Origin: Monilinia fructicola
Lineage: Eukaryota > Ascomycota > Leotiomycetes > Helotiales > Sclerotiniaceae
Reading direction: 5' to 3'
DNA length: 64,000 nucleotides
Assembly (NCBI GenBank): GCA_008692225.1
Contig: VICG01000002.1
Span: 2,725,001 to 2,789,000, forward strand
The translations under genes and the position numbers were made by a program. Under the pieces are notes generated by a model. The model saw nothing but the letters and a program-made list of their open reading frames with translations. It searched no databases and was not told where the DNA came from. Positions 12,281 through 24,025 of this stretch are shown here, piece by piece (position 1 is the first letter of the stretch; the number at the start of each line of letters is the position of its first letter).

Positions 12281-14131
12281 ATGAGCCCCAACGAGTTGAA
12301 GATATACGAAGATCATCCTCTTAACGCAGGAAAACAGAGTTTCAGACTGTTGCATTTACATCCTGGAAAGGGGAGTGAACAGCTTTGTGCGACGATCCAC
12401 GTCAAGAACCTGGACGATGCAGCAGTCGAGGGCTATACCTGTTTGTCGTATACCTGGGGTACAGAAATCTCTACAGAATACGTCAAGATTGGGGGGGAGG
12501 AAATCAAAGTGACCGTGAGCTTGCAGAGCTTTCTCCAACACGTCAGGCAGCCCCACGAAACTTTAACTCTCTGGGTTGATGCGGTGTGCATCAATCAACA
12601 CGATGCGAGCGAGAAGTCCGAGCAAGTGGCTATCATGGGAGAGATATACTCAAAATGCTCCTTTGTATACATATGGCTTGGCGCGCCGTCGAGTCATGAT
12701 TCTATCAGAGGCAACCCTTTTCAATTCATCCAACACTTCTCAGACAATAAACACTATCACGATCTCGCTGGATATTACGAAACCAGCCCAGAACAGGTAG
12801 CCTTCACACACAACGAAGAGTTTCATGATCTTTGGGAAAGATTTCTCCAGGTCGTCAATAGCAGCTGGTTTACACGCGCGTGGACGGTCCAAGAGGTCAT
12901 TCTACCCCGTGAATCCATTCTGTGCTTTGGAGATTGGAGGTCGACCTTCGACACGTTGATTGCTGCCCGAAGGAACCGCAACGCCCATCTTTTCGGCCCA
13001 ATGCAATGCTGCAAAGAAAGTCTCCGGGCATTCCCCAAGCCAAACAGTGTACTTTTTGATCGATTTCTCTCCCAGATTGAATGGATCGAGAGATTCAAGC
13101 AAGGCCACTCGTCGGAGGACAATCCTCTTTCCTCGGAACGCATGCCGCGGAGCTTCCCAGAGCTGACCCACCGCCCTTTCTACGAGGTTGCCGTGACGTT
13201 CTCGAACAGGCTTTGTAGCGAGCCGCGGGACAGAATATATTCGGTCCTTGCGATGAGCAGCTCATCCGTCATGAAATCATATCGTCCCGACTACACTGCC
13301 AAGCTGGTAGACGCGTACACGGGAGCCTTCAGGCTGATGCTGGAGGAAACGGACCATGATTACCGATGCATGATAGGGCCGAAGTTTGGCTCCGACCATC
13401 CGGGCCTTCCATCCTGGGTTCCGAATTTCTCCGACGTCACGCCTCTGGTGGTCGTTGAGGCGGTCCTTCGAAGGATCCTGCTATCATCGCTCTTCGGTGC
13501 TTCGGGTCGGGAGAGCGGCGCCCTGAGATCCAATCCAAAGTCCGGACTGTCCGCAGCCGGGCTGCGCGTAGACACCGTCTCTGCCGTAAGCTCGGAGCTG
13601 GAGTCTGTCAGTATTCCGGCGGAACGATTGAAGGCTATACTGATGGATTGGCGAAGGTTATGTGAACGGAGCGCGGAGCCCTCGAGCGAGCCCGCGCTTC
13701 GCACTACCCTGGCTCGGGTCATCTGTGCGTCGATTATAGACGACGGGGTCCCTCTATATGGGGTCCACCGTGGATGGCGGCGTATCCAGACGAGCGACCT
13801 TCCCACCGTCGACGAGTGGAGCGGATTCCTAGGCGGAAACATGTGGGCGCTGAAAGAAGGATACAGGGGGACTTTCGAGCTGGCCTGCACCGGCCGCTCT
13901 CTCTACGTCACGGCAAATGGGAAGATTGGACTTGCTTATCCCCAGACGAAGACAGGCGACGAGGTTTGGGTCTTGACGGGTTCTCACCTGCCCTTTATAC
14001 TGAGGAAAGCGCGCACGAGCCACGGCCACAGCGACGAGTATCATTTCGTGGGTGATTGTTATCTTGAAGGAATTATGGACGGAGAGGCAGTAGAAGGCAC
14101 AACACAGAGAGCACATGTTACTTTGGTCTGA
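12281..14131 (+). CDS. heterokaryon incompatibility (HET) domain protein
   Basis: A 616-residue intronless frame. The HET domain spans residues about 50-210 with its landmarks: GYTCLSYTWG, a short beta region, LTLWVDAVCINQHDASEKSEQV, IYSKCSFVYIWLG, and further on WFTRAWTVQEVILP. The family-typical EPRDRIYSVLAM block follows at about residue 315. The C-terminal module with LYVTANGKIGLA, GDEVWVLTGSHLPFILR and FVGDCYLEGIMDGEA closes the protein. HET proteins act in non-self recognition and trigger cell death on hyphal fusion between incompatible strains; the specificity of this one is unknown. The 3' half is noticeably GC-rich at third codon positions compared with neighbouring housekeeping genes. 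ATG at 12281 is the first in frame and directly precedes the usual N-terminal region. Confidence 0.93.
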   Translation: MSPNELKIYEDHPLNAGKQSFRLLHLHPGKGSEQLCATIHVKNLDDAAVEGYTCLSYTWGTEISTEYVKIGGEEIKVTVSLQSFLQHVRQPHETLTLWVDAVCINQHDASEKSEQVAIMGEIYSKCSFVYIWLGAPSSHDSIRGNPFQFIQHFSDNKHYHDLAGYYETSPEQVAFTHNEEFHDLWERFLQVVNSSWFTRAWTVQEVILPRESILCFGDWRSTFDTLIAARRNRNAHLFGPMQCCKESLRAFPKPNSVLFDRFLSQIEWIERFKQGHSSEDNPLSSERMPRSFPELTHRPFYEVAVTFSNRLCSEPRDRIYSVLAMSSSSVMKSYRPDYTAKLVDAYTGAFRLMLEETDHDYRCMIGPKFGSDHPGLPSWVPNFSDVTPLVVVEAVLRRILLSSLFGASGRESGALRSNPKSGLSAAGLRVDTVSAVSSELESVSIPAERLKAILMDWRRLCERSAEPSSEPALRTTLARVICASIIDDGVPLYGVHRGWRRIQTSDLPTVDEWSGFLGGNMWALKEGYRGTFELACTGRSLYVTANGKIGLAYPQTKTGDEVWVLTGSHLPFILRKARTSHGHSDEYHFVGDCYLEGIMDGEAVEGTTQRAHVTLV

Positions 14132-15777
14132 GGCACGAATAACGTCGCTGCTCTGCAGTCAACCGGGATGGATACCCTTGCGGTTTTACATTGCCTACCG
14201 ATGGTTACCTTGGTCGGCACGTCTATAGCATATAGTGAATAGACCAATTAATATCTCTGCTAGATACAACGGTGTTATGCACATCTCGGTATTTGTCAAA
14301 CCATGCAGAACCACAAATGACCCATTTCCTCGTATATTTTCCAAAATGAAGCTAGACTCATCATCAACAAATCCAACACATGTATGCCAGATACACCACA
14401 ACTTTGTTATCGGTGCCACTATCTATATATATATAGTATTACATACTTGAGCGAATCCCGAATCTCAGAATGCCTTCCCCTCCCCCCAGAAATTTCGTCA
14501 AATCCCGCAGCCTCACAGAGATGCCTCACGCGTCGAGTCGAACTGCCCATCCTTTACTCTCATCCATCCAACCTCGTCCCCATCTACAACGTCCGAACTG
14601 CACGGCATCTCCTCGATCAGCCGTCGAAGCTCCTCGTGAGTTCCATCTCAACATCGTTATCGGTATCGACATTGCCAAATCTTCAGGATTCGGCTCTGGC
14701 GCTGGCAAAACTTCGCCACGTCGCTCTTGGACGCAAATCTGGACGCGAATGTGAATTTCAAGTATACCAACGCAGAAGGGGACAGACGCAGAAAGGCAGG
14801 GAAGATGCGAAGAATGCCACCTTTGAATGCACAATGAAGGGGGGTGGAAGGCTTGAGGAGAACCTCGAGCTTAGAGGTGGGAGGGTGGGGTGATTTCTCA
14901 TAACGCGGCGGAGAAGTAGGGGAGGGGAGCTGGGTGCGAGAGATGGAACTAGCGGGGACATTTGGTGCTTGAGTGGTTCTTGCATGTCGATTTGTGGGAT
15001 TGGTCGGGAAGCTAGAAGAGCATCTTCATTAGTGAAGGGGCGTTGGGGCTATCTTCCGGTCTAGAGGTTGGCGGGGTACCTTCATTGGCTCTTCTTGGCT
15101 GGTAAACAATCTACGTTGGGAAATATGAGATGGATTTTATGTCACGTTATCGTGGAAGTTTGACTTGATGTCTATCGAATGCCACATTTGCGATGTTGCT
15201 GCCTCGAAATCATCCTAGGTCTTGTACCTCATGCATATATATCTAATCTCGGTAGCCACCGACACAGCTGTGTGGTATAATCAGAGGAAGTAGACATAAG
15301 ATGAAGGTCTCCCCCTACTCTTCGAAACCGTCCTGTGCTATTTGAAGAAAAGTTAAGTTGCTATCGCGTACTCAACTTCAAATGCGAGCACAGGCTGAAC
15401 GGATATACTTAGAATCTATTCCAATGTCGTTACGTCTCAATGGAATCTCGAGGTTTTCTGGACCCCACTCTAGGTGCGCCAGGGGCGCTGTGTAACAGGG
15501 GGATCACAATAAGCGAGCTGGAAGCAACGTCTATCAGCTGTACACGAGCATCTGTGCATATTCTATTTAATTTTAGAATTAAAAGCCCATGACTCTGTAG
15601 GATTTTCATTCTGCTGCTTACTCTTGCTTAGTGCGGCTGATCTTTCCGACCTGGATCTTTGCCTTCTCTCCTGATCTGTGGCCTCTTCAATTTCTGTGTC
15701 TCTTGTTTCAGTTTATTCCATCTGCAAGAATCAGTGATTGGGAATTCTGCAACTTGCGTCCCTCTGTTATCTGGATA
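14132..15777. other. intergenic; possible remnant of an unrecognised small gene at 14.45-14.87 kb
   Basis: Between 14470 and 14860 all three plus frames stay open for long stretches. One frame ends with a plausible segment (LLDANLDANVNFKYTNAEG) that closes at a stop near 14834. A GTGAGT...TTCAG pair (about 14636-14686) could be an intron. No start codon or family could be assigned, so no gene is called. The rest, to 15777, is AT-rich with nothing recognised. Confidence 0.5.
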
Positions 15778-16884
15778 ATGCCCACAACATTTTCTGATCA
15801 GGTTCTCCAATTATCAGGCGCGACAATCACGACTTGGCTGCCATTATCTACACCATGGCCTTCCACTGCAGCGTGTTCAAGCCTGGTATATGTTGGTTCG
15901 GGGAAGGATGCGGGAAGGATATTCGGATGGGATCCCTTATATCAAGCCGTTCTTGACACTGGATCCCCCCGATGTTTTGCAGAAGAAATGGTGACTTGGT
16001 GGTTCCAGCCATCAAGCGCCATCATATCTTTGGGTCCGACGTTCCATTGTCCCGCGGCATACAGCACGGTAGCAACTTCTGTTCATAGCGCTGGAGTCAC
16101 ACAGGTTTTCTGTTGCCCTAAGTATGTGGCAAAGGCTATCTTTTCAAGCCGAAAGTTGATCACTAACTTGTTCAGCGACTATAAACTGTCAACTTTGAAT
16201 CCATCTCACCCTCCCGGCGATTATCCCAATCAATGCATGTCAACCCTCACCTCTGGCGAAATACTTAAATATCAAACTCCTACTGGCGGCATTTATCAGC
16301 CCACAAGTCTAACAGTCAGTGAAACACTACTTGTACACGGGGAACATATCAACGATTGGAACATTGCTGATGCAGTTTTTGCTTCCATGACTGGCGCGCT
16401 GCAAGCTTCATCAAACATAGCATCTTCAAGCTCACCTGCGGCTACCAACGCCCTTAAAAGCGACGTTTATACAACAACTATTGGAGGATCTGAAAGCGTA
16501 GTCACCACCTAATTATCAGAACCAACCACCTCAATATCATCCTCGTCCTCATCCTCAACATCAACATCAAAACCCGGCACAAATACCAGTAGCACCTCAC
16601 CCGCACTTGCAGCCGGTATAGTTATAGCCGCTGCCATCCTCGTCATCGGCCTGGCTGTTGCTTTCTTCATCTTTATACGACGAAGAAAGAAGAAGGAAAA
16701 CAGCAACGCAAATATGACTAGAGCAATAGATACTGCAGAAAACTATCCCCCACCACTACCTTACGAACAGTTAACTAGTGAATTGTCGGTAGAGCATCCT
16801 GTCGGGGAAATGGATGGAGGGCCAGGCCCAACGGTGGAGAGAAAGGGGTACCACGCTCCACGGGGAGCCACCCATGAGTTGTAA
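15778..16884 (+). CDS. Ser/Thr-rich single-pass membrane protein, interrupted by in-frame TAA
   Basis: The extracellular part begins MPTTFSDQVLQLSG and carries conserved fungal surface-protein blocks (GWDPLYQAVLDTGSPRCF, TTWWFQ-type, GPTFHCPAAY, TQVFCCP). A 54-nt intron (16122-16175, GTATGT...CTAAC...CAG) joins CCP to DYKLS. After a Ser/Ala-rich stretch the frame meets TAA at 16510-16512 (codon 227). It then continues in the same frame for 123 codons: Ser/Thr-rich linker, a transmembrane helix (LAAGIVIAAAILVIGLAVAFF, partly quoted), the RRRKKK stop-transfer and a short cytosolic tail ending at 16884. The layout matches fungal WSC/Mid2-like or related surface proteins, though no domain is certain. 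No classical N-terminal signal is seen. Splicing around the stop needs a weak GTGAAA donor (16319), so a nonsense allele or readthrough is more likely. Confidence 0.7.
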
Positions 16885-17616
16885 ATGCGAACGATTTTAG
16901 AGAGGGGAGTTGAAGTGCTCGCAACAGGGCCATGTATAGTACATCATATAAGCAATGATACCTGCACTAGCGTTTAAACAAGTGTATTGGATTGGGTAGG
17001 TAGAGCAAGACTGTACCCATCCCTCCCTGTCTCTGTACCCTTTCCCTGAATCCTCTCTCATTATAAACCCAAGGCTTGCAAGCCCTAATTGATAACACCA
17101 CGACTTCAATATCGTCTGTCTCTTCCTCGACCAACTCTGAAAATTCTATCATCTTTAATCAAGGTCTCCCAATGCATAGATTCGATGCTCATATGGAACT
17201 GTACTGGGTCTCAATCTCGGAAGCGAAGTTCAAATAGACGGGTTGCGCTTGCAATTACAGTATCCCTCAGATCTCTTCAGTAAGTTATCAAGATATCTCT
17301 ATACAGCAAATGTAATATGAAGAAAAGAAGAGGGCAGATTAACTTAAAACACGTTCAAATCCATTCAAATCATAAAAGTATACTATTGAAACTCACGTTA
17401 AATTTCCGCATGAACAAAAGCGTATCTCGAAGCAATTCAAGTCAAAAAGGGTGACTGGTACGAGTACCATGACTTCTGTACAATAATACATCTTGCATCT
17501 AATGCATCCAACCCAATGCTCACCTTCCATCATGTATTCTTGGTTCTCATGCTATATCAGCTCCACAGAGAACTACATTACAAATCCCTTATTCACAAGT
17601 GAGCATGTTTATGAAT
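16885..17616. other. intergenic, convergent 3' flanks
   Basis: This lies between the 3' ends of the membrane-protein gene and the OGDH gene. A Ser/Thr-rich open stretch of about 50 codons on the plus strand (about 17070-17245, ending at TAG) has no start and no recognisable family. Otherwise AT-rich UTR-like sequence. Confidence 0.55.
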
Positions 17617-20600
17617 CTATTCGCCTTTCAACTTGTCTTGGGTAACAGTGAAAGCTGTTTCCAACAACTTGGCTTCCTCCTTTGTATGACTGGCCTTAAG
17701 ACCAGTGGCCACACTAGCGCTTGGATCTCTACCTGCATACATGACATGCTTTCTATTGTGGTGCTCGGTGTTGTTCAACAATGTCTCGATTCTAGGTTGA
17801 GTGAAACTCCAAGCACCGGCATTGAGAGGTTCTTCTTGAGCCCAAACGATGGTCTTGGCGTTAGGGTACATATCAAGATTTTCCTTAAGTTGTTGCCATG
17901 GGAAGGGGTTGAGTTGTTCGATACGAGTGAATGCTGTGTCTTTGATGTTATTATCGGCACGGTATTTGCTCAAAGCCGCATAAACTTGTCCAGTGCAGAG
18001 GATAACACGCTCAATGTTCTCAGGCTCGTTGATAGATTTGCCATGTTCGGCATCAGGAATGATCCAGCGGAATTGAGAGTCACCGGTGAATTCTTCAATT
18101 GGTGAACGGGCAATGGGGTGACGGAGGAGAGATTTGGAGAAGAAAATGATGAGAGCTGGCAATTGTTAGTAAACGTGTATGCTGTAAAACGACCAAGACT
18201 TACGTTTTCGGAATTGTCTGTTCATCTGTCTTCTCAAGATGTGGAACAAGTTGGATGGTGATGTCATATAAGCAATCTGCATGTTGCAATCTTGATGTTG
18301 ACGTTCGAGCTTCTCTGGAGAAGGGAAGATACGAGGATCTTCGTTACAAAGTTGAAGATATCTCTCCATACGTCCAGAAGAATGCTCAGGTCCTTGTCCA
18401 TCATAACCGTGAGGTAATGACATGACGAGACCAGATCTCTGCATCCACTTAACCTCACCAGACGCGACGAATTGATCGATGATACATTGAGCGTTATTGG
18501 CGAAATCACCGAATTGAGCTTCCCACATGACAAGAGCATCTGGCGAAGACAAAGAGTAACCATATTCGAAGCCAAGGCATCCAAACTCACTCAATGAAGA
18601 GTTAGACACGACGAACTTTCCTTGGTCTTTGCTAACATGTTGCAAAGGTGTGTAGGTCTTTTCTGTCTCTTGGTCGTGGAAGACGGCATGTCTCTGAGAG
18701 AAAGTACCACGCTCAACATCTTGACCCGAGACACGTACGTGATGGCCTTCACCAACGAGGGTTCCGAATGCGAGAGCCTCGGCTGTTGACCAGTCAATGT
18801 TTTGTCCTTCACTCACGGTCTTGATACGGTTAGTCAAGATACGCTTGAGGTTACGGTGAACGTTGAAGCCCTCTGGGTATGAACCGATCGTTTCGGCAAT
18901 GTGCTCCAATGTGTGAGCAGGTACGCCTGTGGGGTTGTGAGGAAGGACTTCGGTAGCAAGCTCCTTTGGTGACTTGAATCCATTCCAGGCGGAGGTGGTC
19001 CACTCCTTCGATGTCGGTTGATAATCCTTGCTCTTGGCGAAGCTCTCTTCCAACATTCCCCAGACCCACTTTCGGTGCTCATCAATGTCTTCCTTGGTGA
19101 AGCTACCATCTTTGAGAAGTTGATCAATGTAAATATCAATTTGAGATGTGTGCTTCTGAATGCGCTTGTACATCAAAGGTTGTGTGAAAGATGGTTGATC
19201 GGTTTCATTGTGGCCATGCTTTCTGTAACAGACGAGATCAATGACAACATCACGTTGGAACTCGGCGCGCCAATCAGCAGCCAATTGACAAACATAGTTA
19301 ACAGCCTCAACATCATCGGCGTTGACGTGGAAGACTGGGGCGTCGATTGATTTGGCAATATCGGTACAGTAAGCTGTTGATCGAGCGAATCGTGGATCGG
19401 TGGTGAAACCGATTTGATTGTTGACAACCAAGTGAATGGTACCACCAGTGGAGTATGCGGGCAGCGAGTGGAAACCCAAGCACTCGTAAACAATACCTTG
19501 AGCAGCAAAGGCAGCATCACCATGGAGGAGGACACTCATAGCAGTCTTGTGGTCTTTCTCATCATTATTGTAGTGCTGGATAGCTCGAGTTTTGCCAAGG
19601 ACAACTGGGTCTTCAGCCTCGAGATGGGAAGGATTGGCAACCAAGGAAAGTTGTACACGTTTGCCAGAAGGAGTTGGTCGCTCAAAATTCATTCCCAAAT
19701 GGTACTTAACATCACCAGAACCTTCGTCTTCGGCAGCGGCAGAACCACCGAATTCACTGAAAATTGACTCGTTAGGTTTTCGGACAACATTACTGAGAAC
19801 GTTCAAACGACCACGATGAGGCATTCCAATAACAATATCTTTAACGCCAAAATCGACACTTCTGTCAATCAGAGCTTTCATACCAGGAACCAATGTCTCA
19901 CAACCTTCTAAACCAAAACGCTTGTCATTGGGGTATTTAGTAGCCAAGAAACTTTCGAAACTTGAACTCCAGATCAAACGATCCAAGATGCGACGCTTCT
20001 CGTCGATTGAATACTTGAAAGGTTTATCGACTTCGATGCGAGCGCGCAGCCAATCACACTGTTCTCTATCAGGGATGTGGATATATTCGACACCGTAAGA
20101 ACCGCAGTAGATACGTTCGCATGCCGCAATAATCTCGCGGAGTGTCATCTTCTCCCGGCCTGCTTTCTTGAAATGTGGCAGGATACCAGGTCCCAGAGAG
20201 TATTCGGTATCGAGATCCTTTTCGGTGAATTGATAATGTTCGAGTTGGAGCTCCTTAGGTTTACTGTAGCCAAATTCCTCGGCTTCGCGTCTGATTCCAA
20301 GAGGATCGATATCTGCCTTGTGATGTCCACGAGCTTGATATGCACGGCACAACAGCTGGACCTTCAAGTGATTTGTGACTTCTGATCCCTCACCTCCCAA
20401 GCCTGGTAAGAAACTTGGTACGCCTCCGGTAGGCGTAGGGACCAAAGTTGGCGGAGGGGTGAAAGCCTGCGACATTGGCATATCGCCACTTTCCATATTC
20501 CTGAAGTAAACCTGCCATGATATATGTACACTCGACGGATCCTCCTTCCACTGCAAATACATCTCATCAATGTAGTTTGCGGTACTTCCGGACAAGAAGT

Positions 20601-20808
20601 TGTCATTTGGATCTGGGGCACTAGCAGTTGTCGATTCAAATCTCTTTTGAGAAATGACGGCCAGAGAACGTCGTTTCGACGAGAGGGCAGATTTAGATGT
20701 GAGATTCGAAATGGAGAGGGGAGATCTTGAGGTTGTGCATAATGTTCGGGCTGAGCAGCCACCTTTCAGGAGCTGGCTGCTCGATTGACGCAGTGAAGTT
20801 CGAAGCAT
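17617..20808 (-). CDS. KGD1: 2-oxoglutarate dehydrogenase E1 component, mitochondrial
   Basis: Thiamine-diphosphate enzyme that decarboxylates 2-oxoglutarate in the TCA cycle as E1 of the 2-oxoglutarate dehydrogenase complex in the mitochondrial matrix. Two exons, 20808-18204 and 18155-17617, flank a 48-nt intron (18156-18203). The joined frame gives 1047 residues, the usual length. The N-terminus [17 protein letters not shown] is Arg/Ser-rich, as expected for matrix targeting. Landmarks: [21 protein letters not shown] (partial), the [10 protein letters not shown] block, [64 protein letters not shown], the transketolase-like [12 protein letters not shown], and a C-terminal [13 protein letters not shown]. 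The start is the ATG at 20806-20808; a few open codons upstream lack an ATG. Confidence 0.97.
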
Positions 20809-21803
20809 TGCGCCTGTCAATGCAAATGGCAAAGGACCAAATACAAAGGTGTTGGCAGATTAGGGTGAAGTAAAGAAAGGTTGAATTCAACCAGATGGTG
20901 AAAAAGGAGAGGCGGAGTAAGTCTTAATTTTCTCAAGATACAAGAACTGAATAACAACTCGGATACGAGTCAAATGATCGCACTGATCAGAATTTGGGGT
21001 GGAACAAACCTTGCTGTAGGCCAAGGATTTGGGTTTGTAACCTCAAAAATGAGGCAATTTAGGGATTTTGGGATGTTAAGAATGCCGAGAGATTCGCCCG
21101 CATCGAATCAAGAAGGGGAGGGTCAGGCTAAAAAGAGCAAAAAGATGGATATACCCGTGGAGATGCTCCAATACCTCGTACATACAAGGGCATCGGGAGG
21201 GGAGCGGAATTTATTAATTCCGATTCTTTCCATTCTAACCAAGGTTAACAACAGAAACCGGGAAGGTAGGTGCCTACCAGCCACTAGAGACTAATACACT
21301 AGAGGCTTAGTGCATATTACATAAGCGTCTTGCTGTCTGATTTGTCAGCATTTTTGCAATGATCCATCTAATGGCTGGATGGTGGATGAACAAACAAAGA
21401 TCACCACTCACCTGCATCAAAAGGTTGAATCCGACTAAGGAACAAACAACCTACCGATCAACAAGGGCATACAAGTATATCAAGATCTCTCACAGAGACA
21501 CATCCCATATCCATTTGTCCAATTTAAGAATATCATCTAGTCAAGTGTAATCCAATTCATTTCTATTTGATGGGACATTATAATACAAACTTATACAGAA
21601 GGCATATAAGGACTTGATAAGAGAAGAAAGGCTGAGAGTAAGACCTCATTCACCAAATATATTCTTAGGCCTCCTTCTTTTCTCATCTTGTCTCTTTGAC
21701 GTGCTGTCTTCTGTCGCTCCCGTATCATAAGAGCAAGATATTCATATTCTCATACCTGATACCCATATGCGGTAACGTGCATACTCGGATCCTGCATGAA
21801 AAC
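20809..21803. other. divergent intergenic region, OGDH / TFIIH
   Basis: About 1 kb between two divergently transcribed housekeeping genes, so it should contain both promoters and 5' leaders. A 106-codon plus-strand frame (20974-21294) has no motif and is not credited as a gene. Confidence 0.6.
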
Positions 21804-23778
21804 ATGGCGCCACCTGCTCAAGGCCTTGCTGTATACAAGAAGAAAGAGGGGACATTGAGTATATCTAAAGACGAAAAATCAATCCAATGGCTACCTTTGA
21901 AGGCTGAGGGGGGTGCTACGGTGAATATTGCCGTAGCAGACATTACTAGTGGGTGAACTCGATTTTCGAGGTTTCTTTGACTCTTTATATTGACATCTTT
22001 CAGATTTGCAGCAAACCCCCGAAACCGCTGCAAAAGTAATGCTGAAGATATTTGAAAAGTCACCAAATTCTCCGGAACCAGTGACCCATCTTTTCCATTT
22101 CAATTCACCTGCAAATCCACGTGGGGAAGCAAATACCATCAAAGATGCCTTGACGAATTTGATCAGTGCATTGAAAGTCGCTGAATCAAATGTACCCAAG
22201 GCAAATGGCTCGAGTGCTACTTCGGCAGCTATGGCAATTTCCAGCGCTGTAGCCTCAAAGCCTAGCTCTGGAAATGCTAGGTTCTACGATGATGCTCAAT
22301 TGAAGACCGACATTGAATTGCAACAATCCCTCATGAAGAAGGATCCGTCGCTGCAGCGTACTTACATGGAGTCGAGGCGGACCAAACCAGATACAATATC
22401 AGATTCCCAATTTAATTCTCAATTTTGGTCTGCACGAACAAACCTTTTGCGCGCTCATGCAGTCGAGTCGAGCCAAAGGAGAGGTGCCTACAATGTCTTG
22501 TCTGCCGTAAAACCACGGCAAGTCGATGGAGAGCTGAAGATGAATATCAGTGCAGAGCAAGTCCAACTAATCTTCAGCCAGCATCCACTAGTTAAAAAGG
22601 TTTACGATGAGAATGTTCCTAAACTCAATGAAATGGATTTTTGGTCAAGATTCTTCCTCAGTCGTTTATTCAAAAAGCTGAAAGGAGAACGTATCAATGA
22701 GCATGATAGTCTCGACCCAACCTTTGATAGGTATCTGAATGCCAATGTTGATGATGGACTCGACCAAAGACTGCTTTCTACTCACATTCCCCATATTATC
22801 GATCTTGAGGGTAATGAAGAGAACCAAGGAGGTATCAGAGCAGGCAATCGGAAAGACTTTACAATGCGACCGGAATCCACAGGGAAAGTACCAATCGTCC
22901 GAACCCTCAATAGCTTGAGTGAGAAAATCATGGCTCATGTTGCTCCATCGGATGTAAACCCTGCAGACCCTATTGGCTTGGACGAGGAAACCTTCAACTC
23001 TTTAGCGTTAAGGGATCTTCAGGGCGATGCTGAAGAGAACCGTATTATGCTGAACATCAAAGAACTGAGTCAATTTTTCTCGAGTGAAAAATCTGCTATA
23101 TCGGAGGAAGCCGCTCTTTATGCAAAGCAAGTTCCTTCTGATGTCTTACTCGGTCTGCAATCTGACCTAGATCCTACATTGATGAACACTGATTCTGTGG
23201 GTGGTCTGGATTTGCGGACAGCTATTGGGGTGAATGAAGAAAGTGACAGCGAGGAGGAAGACGAACAGAGAAAGCCTCATGTTGGCAGTAAAAGCAGCCT
23301 TACAGAGGCCCAACAACAAATCTTTGAGGGGATTTCAGCACGACGTGCAGAGATGGATGGATCTAGTTCCACATCAGCACTAGCAGGCTTATCGCAGAAG
23401 CTTTTTGATAGGCTAACGCTGACACATGCTACTACTGTTGAGTTTCTTCATCACTTCTGGCTTATATTCCTTTCTGGGGATCCAGATAGGGCTGGCGAAC
23501 TTGCCAAAATGGTAGAGACACTCGACAGGGCTATGGATCGGATCAATGCTGTTGCAGCTGATGCGGAATATGAAAGAGATGAGATTATCGAGAGGCAGAA
23601 AGCACATTTAAGGGATGTTTGGGAGAAGACTGGGAAAAAAATAAAGTGGAACCCTGAATCGGTTGGTGGAGGCTCGAAAGTCGTTGGAGAAATGATGCAA
23701 CCTACCATCAAAACTTTAGAGAAGGCATCGAGAGAGTATAGAAAGGCCTTAGCTGCCGAAGGGGTTGAGTCAACGTAG
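21804..23778 (+). CDS. TFB1: TFIIH core subunit Tfb1/p62
   Basis: Subunit of general transcription and nucleotide-excision-repair factor TFIIH in the nucleus. Exon 1 (21804-21948) starts at MAPPAQGLAVYKKKEGTL. A 55-nt intron (21949-22003, GTGGGT...CAG) joins ADIT to NLQQTPETAAKVMLK. Exon 2 runs to 23778, giving 639 residues. The N-terminal PH-like domain (residues about 1-115) is the module that in the family binds TFIIE and activators. Two BSD domains follow: one around SDSQFNSQFWSARTNLLR and one around KVYDENVPKLNEMDFWSRFF. The C-terminal third is helical and ends TIKTLEKASREYRKALAAEG, as in fungal homologues. Divergent from OGDH across about 1 kb. Confidence 0.93.
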
Positions 23779-24025
23779 AACATTTCTTCTTATCTAGAAA
23801 TATATATCATAGCGACGGAGTTCAACTGGACAGGAATGGCACGGCATGTGGAGGTTGAAAGCTCCTTCCATAATAAGATAAAATGTACAGTTCAAGTTTT
23901 CTACACATAAATACCTAGCGGGCTCCAACTTCATTTTCTCTTGTTTCATGACATTAATCTTCATGTATATGAGGTTTTTCTGATTATCGTCTTACTCATT
24001 CGCTATTCGCATTGCTTCAATCTTC

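Noticed and set aside
14384..14893. 169-codon plus-strand frame as a gene
   Set aside because: There is no family resemblance, and two other frames stay open across the same bases; the composition is biased.
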